From positions 558,001-622,000 of the forward strand of contig CAXXMY010000011.1 of the NCBI GenBank assembly GCA_963663635.2: DNA of 64,000 nt, read 5' to 3'. The position numbers and the translations under genes were made by a program. The notes under the pieces were generated by a model. The model worked only from the letters and a program-made list of their open reading frames with translations. It made no database searches and had not been told where the DNA came from. Shown one piece after another: positions 1-9,198 of this stretch; positions within the stretch are counted from its first letter, which is position 1, and each line of letters starts with the position of its first letter. The stretch is from Poriferisodalis sp963663635. Lineage in GTDB: Bacteria > Actinomycetota > Acidimicrobiia > Acidimicrobiales > Poriferisodalaceae.

Positions 1-82
1 CTGAGGGCGGCGGGCTCTGGGCGGCGTTCGGGGGGTCATCGGTATGCTGGCCGCTTGCTGAGCGGCACAATCTGCCGCCGTT

Positions 83-155
83 GCCCCCATCGTCTAGCGG
101 CCAAGGACACCACCCTCTCAAGGTGGCGGCACGGGTTCGAATCCCGTTGGGGGTG
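83..155 (+). tRNA. tRNA-Glu (CTC)
   Basis: A complete cloverleaf can be folded. The acceptor stem is GCCCCCA with TGGGGGT (the first pair is G-T), the anticodon stem is CCACC/GGTGG around the loop CTCTCAA with anticodon CTC at 117-119, and the T-arm is ACGGG TTCGAAT CCCGT. The discriminator base is G155 and CCA is not encoded. It lies 20 bases before the DUF4032 gene, so both could share a transcript. Confidence 0.95.
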
Positions 156-175
156 CACCTGTTCGGGGGGTAGTC

Positions 176-1467
176 GTGGACTTGTCGGTGGTCACCCGGC
201 AGGGACATCCCGACTTCTTGGACCTGCCGTGGGATCGGCCCCTGAAGCACTGGGACGATCTCACTGATCGGGTCGTTCGGGTCCGCCGGGGGCGCAGCCG
301 CCATGTCGTTCGCATGGTCCGTTACGAAGAGCGGGTGTATGCGCTCAAGGAGACCCAGTACAGCCTGGCGCAGCACGAGTACCGGGTGCTGCGCCACCTC
401 GAGAACGAGCGGCTGCCGGCAGTGCGACCGGTGGGCGTCGTGACCGGTCGGCGCACCAGCGACGGCACCGATCTCGACTCAGTGCTGGTGACTCGCTACT
501 TGGACTTCTCGCTGCCGTACCAGCACGTCTTTCGCACAACCTCGGCGAACTTGCTTCGAGACCGTCTCCTCGATGCAGCGGTGGTGCTGCTGACCCGGCT
601 TCACCTCGAAGGAATCTTCTGGGGCGACATTTCACTCGCCAACTTGCTCTTCCGGCGCGACGCGGGCGCACTCATGGCGTATCTCGTTGACGCAGAGACG
701 GCGGAGTGCCAGCCACAACTGAGCGACGCGCTGCGCGAGCACGACTTGGAAATGGGAGCCGAGAACATTGCAGGAGGCCTTTACGACGCCATCAGCGGCG
801 GCCTGCTCGAAGACCGAATAGATCCTCTCGAGGTAGCGGAGGAGCTCGCCGATCGGTACCGGCGGCTGTGGACCGAGCTCACCCGCGAGGACGTTGTGTC
901 GGCAGACGAGCGGTGGCGGATCAATGCACGCATCGAGCGTCTGAACGAGTTGGGCTTCGACGTCGAGGAGCTCTCGATCGTGCGATCTGCCGACGGGTCC
1001 CGCTTGCGGATCCGTCCGATCGTGGTCGAAGAGGGGCACGCCCATCTGCGCCTGCGACGGCTCACCGGACTCGAGGTACAGGAGAACCAGGCACGCACTC
1101 TGCTCAATGCGCTTGATGCCTACGGACTGGTGCTCGAACGCGAAGCGGGGGCCGGCCGTTGCCTGAGGCTGTCAAGGCCTACCGCTGGTTGTCGGAGCGC
1201 TACGAGGCTGTCATCGAGGCCATTCCAGACCGCTATCGAGATCGCCTCGACAACGCCCAGATGATCTACGAGTTCATCCAGCACCGATATGAGCGTTCGA
1301 CGGCCGCGGGCCGTCAGGTCCACAACGACGAAGCGCTCGTCACCTTCGTCTCCGAGGTGCTCGACAATCTGCCGGCCGAGAAGACGCTGACTGGCGAAGG
1401 CCCAGACGACGATCCGATCTGGGTGTCGAGTTGGGCGACGGGCCAAAGCCCGGCGACGGGCCTGTAG
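176..1467 (+). pseudogene. DUF4032 kinase-like protein with a broken reading frame
   Basis: The first frame (GTG 176 to 1264) matches DUF4032 proteins, which resemble lipopolysaccharide-type kinases. A WGDISLANLL stretch near residue 150 stands where a kinase catalytic loop would be, and LVDAETAE follows at the metal-binding position. The family C-terminus (YRWLSERYEAVIEAIP and onward) continues in another frame from about 1159 to 1467. The switch falls next to the run GGGGG at 1147-1151, and one extra G there would join both parts into a protein of about 430 residues. This is therefore either a true frameshift or a lost base in a G run. No substrate is known for the family. Confidence 0.7.
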
Positions 1468-1572
1468 CTCGCCCCAGGCAGCAGGTGGACGGATTGATGC
1501 GCCAAGAGATAGAACGGATCAATGAACGTTGCCGTGCGTCTGGCGACCCAGTGCTGCCACTGACCGCTCCTG

Positions 1573-3159
1573 ATGTCGACCGACCGCACGGCTGAACTGT
1601 CGTCGGATTGGCGGCGCCATCTGCCGATCCGGCGCACCACCGCAGCCGTTGACCTGGCGGCGGGCGGGACGCTGCCCGCAGTGTGGCTGAATCGCTGGAC
1701 GAGCGACCCTCAGCGCACCGTCGTGTTGGACTCGCACGACGGATGGGTGACCGGCGCGCAACTGCTCGAACGCAGCCAGCACCTCGCGCAGCGATTGGCT
1801 GGCGTCGGCATCGGGCCCGGCGATCGGGTGCTGATGAGCGGCCCGAGTTCGGCACGGCTCGCCGCGGCACACGCTGCGTTGCTGGGCATGGGCGCGGTGG
1901 TGGTCCCGATGAACGGTGCCTTCCGGGCCGACGAAGTTCGCGGCGTGGTGGCCGACTGCCGTCCCGCAGCTGCTCTTGTGGAGGGCGTCGGCAACCCCGG
2001 CGAGTGGGAGCAGTGGATCGCTTCGGCTGATCCGGCCGTGGTGGTCGGCGACTTTGACGCGACCGATCTCGATGGCGGCGCGGCGGGCGCCGATCTCGAC
2101 CTGCCCGCAGAGGCCCGCCTGCGCCAGCCCGCCGACGTCGCACTCATCGGATACACGTCCGGCACGACGGGGCGCCCCAAGGGCGCCGTGCTCAGCCACG
2201 CAAACCTTCTGGCGTCGGTGCGAGCGCTGGAGCTGGCGTGGCGCTGGTCGCCCGATGACACCCTGGTGCTTGCGCTGCCGCTGTTTCACATGCACGGTCT
2301 TGGTGTCGGGCTGCACGGGACGCTGACCGTGGGGGCTCGGGCGGTGCTGCAGCCGAGCTTCGAGCCAGACGCCGTCTTCGATGCGATTGCCGAGCACCAC
2401 GCCACGCTGTTCTTCGGCGTCCCGACGATGTACTCGAGGCTGGTGCGCTCCGCGAGGGCTGCTGAGCTGTCGGCGCTGCGACTGTGCGTGTCCGGTTCGG
2501 CGCCCATGCCCGCCGAACTGCACGACGCCGTGCGACAGGCCAGCGGTCAACATGTCATCGAGCGTTACGGCATGACCGAGACGGTGATGCTGGTGTCGAA
2601 TCCGTACGACGAGTCGCGTCGGGCCGGCACCGTCGGCTTCCCGCTGCCGGGCGTGGAAGTACGGCTCGATGCTGTCCCGACGGGCGATCAAGCAACCGTC
2701 GACGCAACGGCCGAGATCTTGGTGCGGGGTCCCAACGTGTTCTCTGGCTACTGGGAGCGGTCCGACGCCAACGCTGAATCCTTCACCGACGGCTGGTTCC
2801 GCACCGGCGACTTGGGTCAATGGGATGACGGCTACCTGCGGATCGTCGGCCGCGCCAAGGAACTCATCATCTGTGGCGGGTTCAACGTGTACCCCCGCGA
2901 GGTCGAAGAGGTCATCGCCTCTCATTCCGATGTCGTCGAATGCGCCGTGGCGGGCGAACCCGATCCCGAATGGGGCGAGGTGGTGGTGGCGTACGTGGTT
3001 GCTGAGCGGGAATTCGGTGACGACGAACTGAAGGATTTCGTGGGCGAGCGTCTTGCTTACTACAAGCGGCCTCGCCGAACGCATCGGATCGCGGCGCTGC
3101 CTCGAAACGCTCTCGGCAAGGTGCAACGGCACGAACTCGCCGCTGTCGCCGGCTGCTAG
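1573..3159 (+). CDS. Acyl-CoA synthetase, AMP-binding family (MatB-like)
   Basis: A class I adenylate-forming ligase of 528 residues, of usual length. It activates a carboxylic acid with ATP and transfers it to CoA. The phosphate loop YTSGTTGRPKGAV lies near residues 193-205, the HMHG/GVPTMYSRL core and the A5 motif ERYGMTET near 330-340, the hinge GRAKELI and the mobile C-terminal domain with FNVYPREVEEVI near 435-447, and the catalytic lysine region PRNALGKV at the end. The core segments resemble malonyl-CoA synthetase MatB more than long-chain ligases, but the substrate is not settled. It stands 50 bases before the molybdenum hydroxylase genes and may be co-transcribed with them. Confidence 0.88.
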   Translation: MSTDRTAELSSDWRRHLPIRRTTAAVDLAAGGTLPAVWLNRWTSDPQRTVVLDSHDGWVTGAQLLERSQHLAQRLAGVGIGPGDRVLMSGPSSARLAAAHAALLGMGAVVVPMNGAFRADEVRGVVADCRPAAALVEGVGNPGEWEQWIASADPAVVVGDFDATDLDGGAAGADLDLPAEARLRQPADVALIGYTSGTTGRPKGAVLSHANLLASVRALELAWRWSPDDTLVLALPLFHMHGLGVGLHGTLTVGARAVLQPSFEPDAVFDAIAEHHATLFFGVPTMYSRLVRSARAAELSALRLCVSGSAPMPAELHDAVRQASGQHVIERYGMTETVMLVSNPYDESRRAGTVGFPLPGVEVRLDAVPTGDQATVDATAEILVRGPNVFSGYWERSDANAESFTDGWFRTGDLGQWDDGYLRIVGRAKELIICGGFNVYPREVEEVIASHSDVVECAVAGEPDPEWGEVVVAYVVAEREFGDDELKDFVGERLAYYKRPRRTHRIAALPRNALGKVQRHELAAVAGC

Positions 3160-3208
3160 CGCCAGGGGGTCGCCTGCGTCCGGCAGATCTGACACTCTTG
3201 TATGCGGC

Positions 3209-4711
3209 ATGTTCCAGCTTCATGAGGTGCAGCGAGCTTCCCCGCTGCCGGCCCGATTTGTCGCACCCGGTTCGCTGAGCGAGGCGGTCGATTTGATGTC
3301 ATCGCACGGCGCCGCTGCGCGGCTGATCGCCGGCGGCACCGACCTGATGCTGGAACTGAGTCGCGGGGCCCGTTCGGGCGTGGAGTTGCTCGTTGACATC
3401 TCCGGTCTGGCGGACCTCAGCCAGACCACCTACGGCGGCGGCCGAGTCACGCTCGGCCCGCTTGTCACTCACGCCGACGTCATCGAGTCGGCGCCGATGC
3501 TGGCGGCTGGATTGCCGCTCGCGCAGGCCTGCTTGGAGGTGGGTTCGCCTCCGCTGCGGAACCGGGCAACGGTGGTCGGCAACATCGTCACCGCCAGCCC
3601 CGCCAACGACACCATCTCCGCGCTGGTGGCCCTCGGGGCCGATGTCACGATGGCGTCGGCACGGGGCGAGCGCACCGTGCCGATCGAGGACTTCATTGCC
3701 GGATTCCGCCAGACGGTCCTCGAGCCTGACGAGATCGTCACCTCGGTTGCCTTCGACGCTCTCGATGGGCCGCGCGCCGACGGCATCGCAGACCGGCGAG
3801 GCATCTTCGTCAAGCTGGGACTTCGACGAGCACAAGCCATCTCGGTCGTGCATGCAGCAGTCGTTGCCGACCTGGCGGCGGATGGAACGACGGCCGACCT
3901 CGTCGTTGCGCTGGGCAGCGTCGCGGCGACCATCGTGACGGTGCCCGACGCTGCCGACGCAGCCCGAGGTCGAGATCTGGCCGAGGCATCTGCGGACATC
4001 GTCGAAGCAGCGAGGCGTACGGCGACGCCGATCGACGACATCCGCGGCAGCGCCGAGTACCGGTTGCACACTGTCGGTGTCGTGGTGGAACGTGCCATCG
4101 CAGCACTCGCTGCGGGCACGCAGGCGCAGCGTTGGCCGGTCCGGCCTCCGAGGCTCGCGGTGACCGCGCACGGCGAGCAAGCCCCGTCGCCGGTGCGAGC
4201 CGCGGTCTCCGAGCCGGGAGATGTCGTCACCGCGACGGTCAACGGGCTCTCTCGCAGCGCCGCAGGTGCGTCGGGCAAGACGCTGATGGACTGGCTGCGC
4301 GACGACCTCGGGCTGGCCGGCACCAAGGAAGGCTGCGCCGAGGGGGAATGCGGCGCGTGCACCGTGCATCTCGACGGCGCGGCGGTCTTCTCGTGTCTCG
4401 TGCCTGCGGGCCGTGCCGGCGGAGCGAGCATCACGACGGTGGAAGGCATTGCGTCGCCTGACGGCGAGTTGCATCCGTTCCAGCAGGCGATGGTGGACAC
4501 CGGCGGCGCTCAGTGCGGCTTCTGCACACCGGGCTTCGTGGTGAGCGCCGCTGCGCTGCTCGACGAAGTGGACGAACCGACGCCCTCCCAGATCCAGATC
4601 GGTTTGTCCGGGAATCTCTGCCGGTGCACCGGCTACTGCTCGATCATCGAGGCAGTCTCGGTGGCGGCTGCGGCCGCCGGTGCCAATGAAGCGCGATGGG
4701 AAGCGCGATGA
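3209..4711 (+). CDS. Molybdenum hydroxylase electron-transfer subunit: FAD domain fused to [2Fe-2S] domain
   Basis: A protein of 500 residues with two modules. Residues 1-290 are a CoxM-type FAD-binding domain (AGGTDLML flavin motif; NIVTASPANDT). Residues from about 337 on are a CoxS-type ferredoxin with one cluster formed by CAEGECGACTVH plus a later Cys, and a second by CGFCTPG and CRCTGYC. It should pass electrons from the Mo site to an acceptor. In most bacteria these are separate genes, and in eukaryotic xanthine dehydrogenase the order is FeS then FAD, so FAD-first is unusual. The ATG at 3209 is chosen because homology starts there; the frame is open further upstream. Its TGA overlaps the ATG of the next gene. 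Confidence 0.9.
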   Translation: MFQLHEVQRASPLPARFVAPGSLSEAVDLMSSHGAAARLIAGGTDLMLELSRGARSGVELLVDISGLADLSQTTYGGGRVTLGPLVTHADVIESAPMLAAGLPLAQACLEVGSPPLRNRATVVGNIVTASPANDTISALVALGADVTMASARGERTVPIEDFIAGFRQTVLEPDEIVTSVAFDALDGPRADGIADRRGIFVKLGLRRAQAISVVHAAVVADLAADGTTADLVVALGSVAATIVTVPDAADAARGRDLAEASADIVEAARRTATPIDDIRGSAEYRLHTVGVVVERAIAALAAGTQAQRWPVRPPRLAVTAHGEQAPSPVRAAVSEPGDVVTATVNGLSRSAAGASGKTLMDWLRDDLGLAGTKEGCAEGECGACTVHLDGAAVFSCLVPAGRAGGASITTVEGIASPDGELHPFQQAMVDTGGAQCGFCTPGFVVSAAALLDEVDEPTPSQIQIGLSGNLCRCTGYCSIIEAVSVAAAAAGANEARWEAR

Positions 4712-7068
4712 GCGGCGCTATGGGGGACACGAGGGGCGCGCCGCCCGGATCCCCGGGAGCAGCCATCGAGCTGGAGATGCCCGTTCGAGCCTCGGGCGGT
4801 CTGGGAGCGTCGCCTCCACGGGCTGACGGTCCCGCGAAGGTCTCGGGCTTGGCCGGCTACCCGGCTGACCGGATTCCCGCGGATGCGCTCTGGGCATTCG
4901 TGGTGTTCACCGATCAGCCGCATGCGAGGCTGACGCACCTCGATCTCGGAGCTGCCGAGCGCGCGCCGGGTGTTGTCGCCGTGCTCGGAGCCGCCGATGT
5001 GCCGTGCAACGAGTACGGGCTGACGAAGTTCGACCAGCCGGTGTTCGTCGGTCTCTCACACACCGGCGCCAGCTCGGTCCCGTGCGATGTGTCGCGCTGG
5101 GAGGCCGACCATTTGGCGCTCGTCATTGCCGAGAGTCGCCAGCAGGCCAGAGCCGCCGCGGAACTGATTGAAGCCGAGTGGGAGCCGCTGCCGGTCGTTG
5201 CCGATCTCGATGCGGCGCTCGCGGCCGATGCGCCGCTCGTGCATGGCTACGAGGGATTCGGATCGAACCTGTACGAGTCGATGCGCACCCGCAAGGGCGA
5301 CCTCGAAGCGGGCTGGGCTGGGGCCGCGGTCACGGTCGAAGCGACGTACGAAGTGCCGTACCAGGAGCACGCATTTCTTCAGCCCGAAGCAGGCACGTCG
5401 TGGATTGGCGCCGACGGCACCGTCAACGTCGAGATCGCCGGGCAGTGGGTGCATGAGGACCGTGAACAGATCGCGCACGCGCTGGCGCTGCGGAAAGAAC
5501 GAATTCGGGTGCGATATCCGGCCATTGGCGGCGCTTTCGGCGGCCGGGAGGACATGTCGCTGCAGATCATCCTGGCGCTGGCTGTGTACCGACTGGCCGA
5601 GCGCGGCATCGAGCGGACGGTGGCGATGCAGTGGTCGCGCGAGGAGTCGATCGTCGGCCACCACAAGCGCCACCGGGGGCGCATCTGGGCGCGCTGGGGT
5701 GCGGACCGTGACGGCAAGATCACCGCAGCACAGGCGGAGGCATGGCTCGATGCGGGGGCGTACAACTACACCTCGAACAAGGTGATGGGAAACCTGCACC
5801 TCGGCCTCGGCGGCCCGTACGAGCTGCCCAACGCTGCCATCGACACACACGTCGTGTACACCAACGCCACGCCGGGCGGGGCCTTTCGGGGCTTCGGTGC
5901 TCCGCAAGCTGCATTTGCCGTCGAATGTCAGGTGAACAAGCTGGCTGAAGCGCTGGGCATGGATCCCATCGACATCCGCCGCATCAACACTCTCCGGGAG
6001 GGCTCGCCGAGCATCGCCCACACGCCAATGCCGGCGGGCGTGACCATGCCCGAGGTGATCGAGGCGTGCGCCCATGCAGCAGCTGCGCCTGCGCGCCCCA
6101 CCGATCCTCACGCAGAAACCGATGGCGCAAGGACCGACGGCGCAGAGCTGTTCAGCCCGTTCGGCTCGCTGCCCGCACGACCGTCGTCGTTGCGCCGCGG
6201 CCGCGGATTCGCCTGCGCGTTCAAGAACGTCGGGTTCTCATTCGGCTTCCCCGAGCGCTGTGAGGCCACGATTGTCCTGCACGGCGAGACCGGTGACGAA
6301 TCACCGTCGAGCGCCGAGCTCTCGCACGCTGGCGCTGATGTGGGTCAGGGGGCTCACACCGCCTTCTTGCAGATGGCTGCCGAGGCGACCGGTGTGGACC
6401 CGGCGTCGGTGGTGGGGCGATTCAGCGACACCGGAACATCTGGAGACTCGGGCTCGGCTTCCGCGTCTCGCATGACGTGGATGGCCGGCAATTCGATCCT
6501 GGGAGCAGCCGAGGAAGCCGAGAAGGCATGGCGCGAGGGGGATCGGCCGGCGATCGGGCACTTCCGCTTCACCCCGCCGCCGACGACCGAACTGGATCCC
6601 GAGACGGGCGAGGGCATTCCCAACTTCACCTATGGCTATGTCGCGCAGCACATCGAGCTGACCGTCGATATCGACACCGGCCACATACGCATTGATCGGG
6701 TGATCAGCGCGAACGACGTGGGCAGGGCCATCAACCCCCGTTTCGTGGTCGGTCAGATCGAGGGCGCCGTGGCGCAGGCGCACGGCCATGTGCTCAGCGA
6801 GCACCTGCGCAGCAAGAATGGCCGGCTGCTCAACCCCCGCTTCAGCACCTACCTGATTCCCGGAATCGGTGACATCCCGGTGACGACCGAGAGCGTGGTG
6901 TTGGAACTTGCCGACCCGCTCGGGCCGTTCGGGGCCCGCGGCATGGCCGAGATGGGGGTGATCCCGTATGCGCCCGCCGTGGCCGCAGCGCTGGCGGATG
7001 CGACCGGCGTGTGGATGGACAGCTTTCCCCTGACCCCCGAGCGGGTGTGGGCGGCACTCAGAGGCTGA
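4708..7068 (+). CDS. Molybdenum hydroxylase large subunit (xanthine dehydrogenase/CoxL superfamily)
   Basis: The molybdopterin-binding catalytic subunit, 786 residues. The GAFGGRED cofactor motif lies near residue 275, GGAFRGFGAP near 390, and the C-terminal GARGMAEMG carries the glutamate expected to be the catalytic base of xanthine-dehydrogenase-like enzymes. The CO-dehydrogenase active-site loop with selanyl-cysteine is not seen, so a hydroxylase of a heterocycle or aldehyde is more likely than CO oxidation. The start at 4708 is preferred over an ATG at 4696: it gives an ATGA overlap with the FAD/FeS gene and has GGGAAG 4 bases upstream. The substrate is unknown. Confidence 0.9.
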   Translation: MSGAMGDTRGAPPGSPGAAIELEMPVRASGGLGASPPRADGPAKVSGLAGYPADRIPADALWAFVVFTDQPHARLTHLDLGAAERAPGVVAVLGAADVPCNEYGLTKFDQPVFVGLSHTGASSVPCDVSRWEADHLALVIAESRQQARAAAELIEAEWEPLPVVADLDAALAADAPLVHGYEGFGSNLYESMRTRKGDLEAGWAGAAVTVEATYEVPYQEHAFLQPEAGTSWIGADGTVNVEIAGQWVHEDREQIAHALALRKERIRVRYPAIGGAFGGREDMSLQIILALAVYRLAERGIERTVAMQWSREESIVGHHKRHRGRIWARWGADRDGKITAAQAEAWLDAGAYNYTSNKVMGNLHLGLGGPYELPNAAIDTHVVYTNATPGGAFRGFGAPQAAFAVECQVNKLAEALGMDPIDIRRINTLREGSPSIAHTPMPAGVTMPEVIEACAHAAAAPARPTDPHAETDGARTDGAELFSPFGSLPARPSSLRRGRGFACAFKNVGFSFGFPERCEATIVLHGETGDESPSSAELSHAGADVGQGAHTAFLQMAAEATGVDPASVVGRFSDTGTSGDSGSASASRMTWMAGNSILGAAEEAEKAWREGDRPAIGHFRFTPPPTTELDPETGEGIPNFTYGYVAQHIELTVDIDTGHIRIDRVISANDVGRAINPRFVVGQIEGAVAQAHGHVLSEHLRSKNGRLLNPRFSTYLIPGIGDIPVTTESVVLELADPLGPFGARGMAEMGVIPYAPAVAAALADATGVWMDSFPLTPERVWAALRG

Positions 7069-7130
7069 GCGGATAGGCGGCCGAACGAAACCCTCCCGGG
7101 TGACTCCGAGGTCGCTCCTACACTCCAACC

Positions 7131-8171
7131 GTGGCAGCCGGCTCAGGTGCGCAGCGACCGGACGCGACCGAACGCGTCATGGAACTGATGATGTACCTGC
7201 TGGCGCGAGACGTGCCCAAGACCCGCGAGGAGATCTGGCGCGACACGGGCCTGTACGCACCGGATGGGACGACAGATCGCCTGTTGCTGCAGAGCGCGCG
7301 TGCCACGTTCGAACGGGACAAGGCGGTGATCCGCAATCTCGGCGTGCACATCACCGAGTCCGTCGAGCACGACGGCGCGACGTCCTACACGATTCGCCGC
7401 AGCGACTACTTCTTGCCCGATCTGGGCTTGACAGCCGAAGAGCAAATGGCGCTGCGGTTCGCAGCTGCACACGTGGACATCGGCGAGACCTGGGATCTGG
7501 AGGCGGTCGCCAAGCTCACCAGCGCAGCTGACGGTGTCGGGGCCCATGCCGGCACCTCTTCGAGCGCGTCAGTCGGTGTCGAGCTTGACACCGCCTCAGC
7601 GGCGGATGCCGAAGCCCGAGCACTGCTGCCGACGTTGGCTGCCGCTGCGGCCGATCGGTCCGAAGTCCGTTTCCGCTACTCGGGCCGTGACCGGGCGGTG
7701 TCCCCGCTGGGCCTGCTTGGCAGGTCGCCGCATTGGTATCTGGCGGCGCTCGAAGGTGACATCGCCAAGACGTTCCGGGTCGATCGCATGGAGGGCGACG
7801 TCAAGATCGGCGACTCGGGCGCGTTCGCTGAGCGCTCCGACATCGACGTGGCGGGGCTGTTGCCGTCCGACCCGATGCTGATCGACTTCGGCGACGATTT
7901 CGTCGCCCGTGTACACCTCGATGCTGTCGTGGCCCAGCAACCGGCCGCGGAGCGCGGCGAGGTCATGAAGCACCATGACGACGGATCGGTGACCGTGGGG
8001 GTCCATGTGCGCAACCGCACGGGGTTTCGCACATGGCTGCTGGACATGGGCCGCCATGCCATTGTGCTGGAGCCTCCCGAACTGGTTGACGATGTCGTGG
8101 GGTGGCTGCACGCGCTCGCCGCCGAAGCCGATGTTGCCAGGCCGAACGCCGTTGACGAGGACGCTCAGTGA
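7131..8171 (+). CDS. pafB: WYL-domain transcriptional regulator, PafB-like
   Basis: A protein of 346 residues with an N-terminal winged helix (residues 10-70) and a WYL domain in the middle (around HWYLAALEGD, near residue 200). In actinobacteria PafB and PafC form the DNA-damage activator that works apart from LexA. The GTG start at 7131 lies 62 bases after the molybdenum hydroxylase gene. The end overlaps the next gene by 4 bases (GTGA), so the pair is translationally coupled. The usual proteasome and pafA genes are not nearby. The paralogue assignment rests on gene order and domain layout. Confidence 0.82.
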   Translation: MAAGSGAQRPDATERVMELMMYLLARDVPKTREEIWRDTGLYAPDGTTDRLLLQSARATFERDKAVIRNLGVHITESVEHDGATSYTIRRSDYFLPDLGLTAEEQMALRFAAAHVDIGETWDLEAVAKLTSAADGVGAHAGTSSSASVGVELDTASAADAEARALLPTLAAAAADRSEVRFRYSGRDRAVSPLGLLGRSPHWYLAALEGDIAKTFRVDRMEGDVKIGDSGAFAERSDIDVAGLLPSDPMLIDFGDDFVARVHLDAVVAQQPAAERGEVMKHHDDGSVTVGVHVRNRTGFRTWLLDMGRHAIVLEPPELVDDVVGWLHALAAEADVARPNAVDEDAQ

Positions 8172-9172
8172 GCGGCGTCAGCACCTCGGCGAAGGTGCAG
8201 CGACTGCTTGCGATCGTGCCGTGGGTCGTCGAGCGCGGCGGCGCGACCGTTTCCGAGATCGCCGAACGCTTCGAGACAACCCCGTGCGCGGTGTACGACC
8301 TGCTGGCAGCGGCGATGTGCTACGAAGTCGTCGGCACCGGAATGCACGACAACCTGGGCATTGTCGTGTTCGGCAGCGACGACCTGAACGGCGGCGCTCG
8401 GGATCGTCGTGGGCGAGACTCGGCGCACGGTGAGGCGTGGGTGCACGTCGAGCCGGGGGCGATGCTGCATCGTCCGCTCAACCTCTCGGTGCCCCAGGCA
8501 TTCGGGGTGCTCGTCGCCGGACAGTCTGCGTTGTCGCTGCGTGGTGCCGACCGCAGCGGAGCGCTCGCGACGGCGCTTGAAAAGCTGAGCGCCGTGTACG
8601 GCGAGCGCGTGCGGGTTTCCGTCGAATTGGCGCCGCCCCGATTCCTCGACGTACTGAACGCGGTCCTTGAGGCCGGCACCACGGTGCGCATCCGCTACTA
8701 CACACCGAACTCCGACGAAGTCTCCGAGCGATTCGTCGATCCTGCGTCCGTGCTGTTTCACGAAGGCCACTGGTACGTGCGTGGTTGGTGCCACCTGCGC
8801 ACCGACCTTCGTTCGTTCCGCGTGGATCGCATCGAGGAGTGCCAGGACACCCGCGAACGGCACGGTCGCCCGACGGATCTCGGCGATGCCGCGTTCGTCG
8901 CGCCAGCAGAGGCTGACGGCGCCGTCGACGTGGTGCTGTCGATTCCAGCCGATGACCTGTGGCGTGTCGAGGCGTACCCGCCTTCTTCGGTCGAACCGGA
9001 TGGGGATCGCTGCACCGTCACCTATGCGGTGCTCAGCCCCAGGGTGCTGCAGCAGATGCTCTTGCGCCTCGGTTCGGCCACGCGCATCGTCAACGCCGCT
9101 GATCTTCCTGCCGAACTGCGGGATGCGGGCCGCACGGCCGCTGAGGCAATTCTCGAGCTGTACCCGTCGTAG
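8168..9172 (+). CDS. pafC: WYL-domain transcriptional regulator, PafC-like
   Basis: A protein of 334 residues paired with the upstream WYL gene by a GTGA overlap. The N-terminal helix-turn-helix (residues 5-60) precedes a WYL domain (GHWYVRGWCHLRTDLRSFR near residue 198) and a C-terminal extension of the kind found in PafC. PafB and PafC act as a heterodimer that switches on damage-inducible genes with sigma70-type promoters. The ImuA'/ImuB/DnaE2 genes later in this window are possible targets, but that is inference. Confidence 0.82.
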   Translation: MSGVSTSAKVQRLLAIVPWVVERGGATVSEIAERFETTPCAVYDLLAAAMCYEVVGTGMHDNLGIVVFGSDDLNGGARDRRGRDSAHGEAWVHVEPGAMLHRPLNLSVPQAFGVLVAGQSALSLRGADRSGALATALEKLSAVYGERVRVSVELAPPRFLDVLNAVLEAGTTVRIRYYTPNSDEVSERFVDPASVLFHEGHWYVRGWCHLRTDLRSFRVDRIEECQDTRERHGRPTDLGDAAFVAPAEADGAVDVVLSIPADDLWRVEAYPPSSVEPDGDRCTVTYAVLSPRVLQQMLLRLGSATRIVNAADLPAELRDAGRTAAEAILELYPS

Positions 9173-9198
9173 CGGCGCGCCGGCCCGGTGCGTGGGCC

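Noticed and set aside
1519..3210. 563-codon open frame antisense to the acyl-CoA ligase
   Set aside because: It is the shadow of a clear adenylate-forming enzyme; its sequence is rich in His and Arg and shows no domain.
4696..4698. ATG at 4696 as start of the molybdenum hydroxylase large subunit
   Set aside because: The ATG at 4708 has the ribosome-binding site at proper distance and gives the ATGA overlap.
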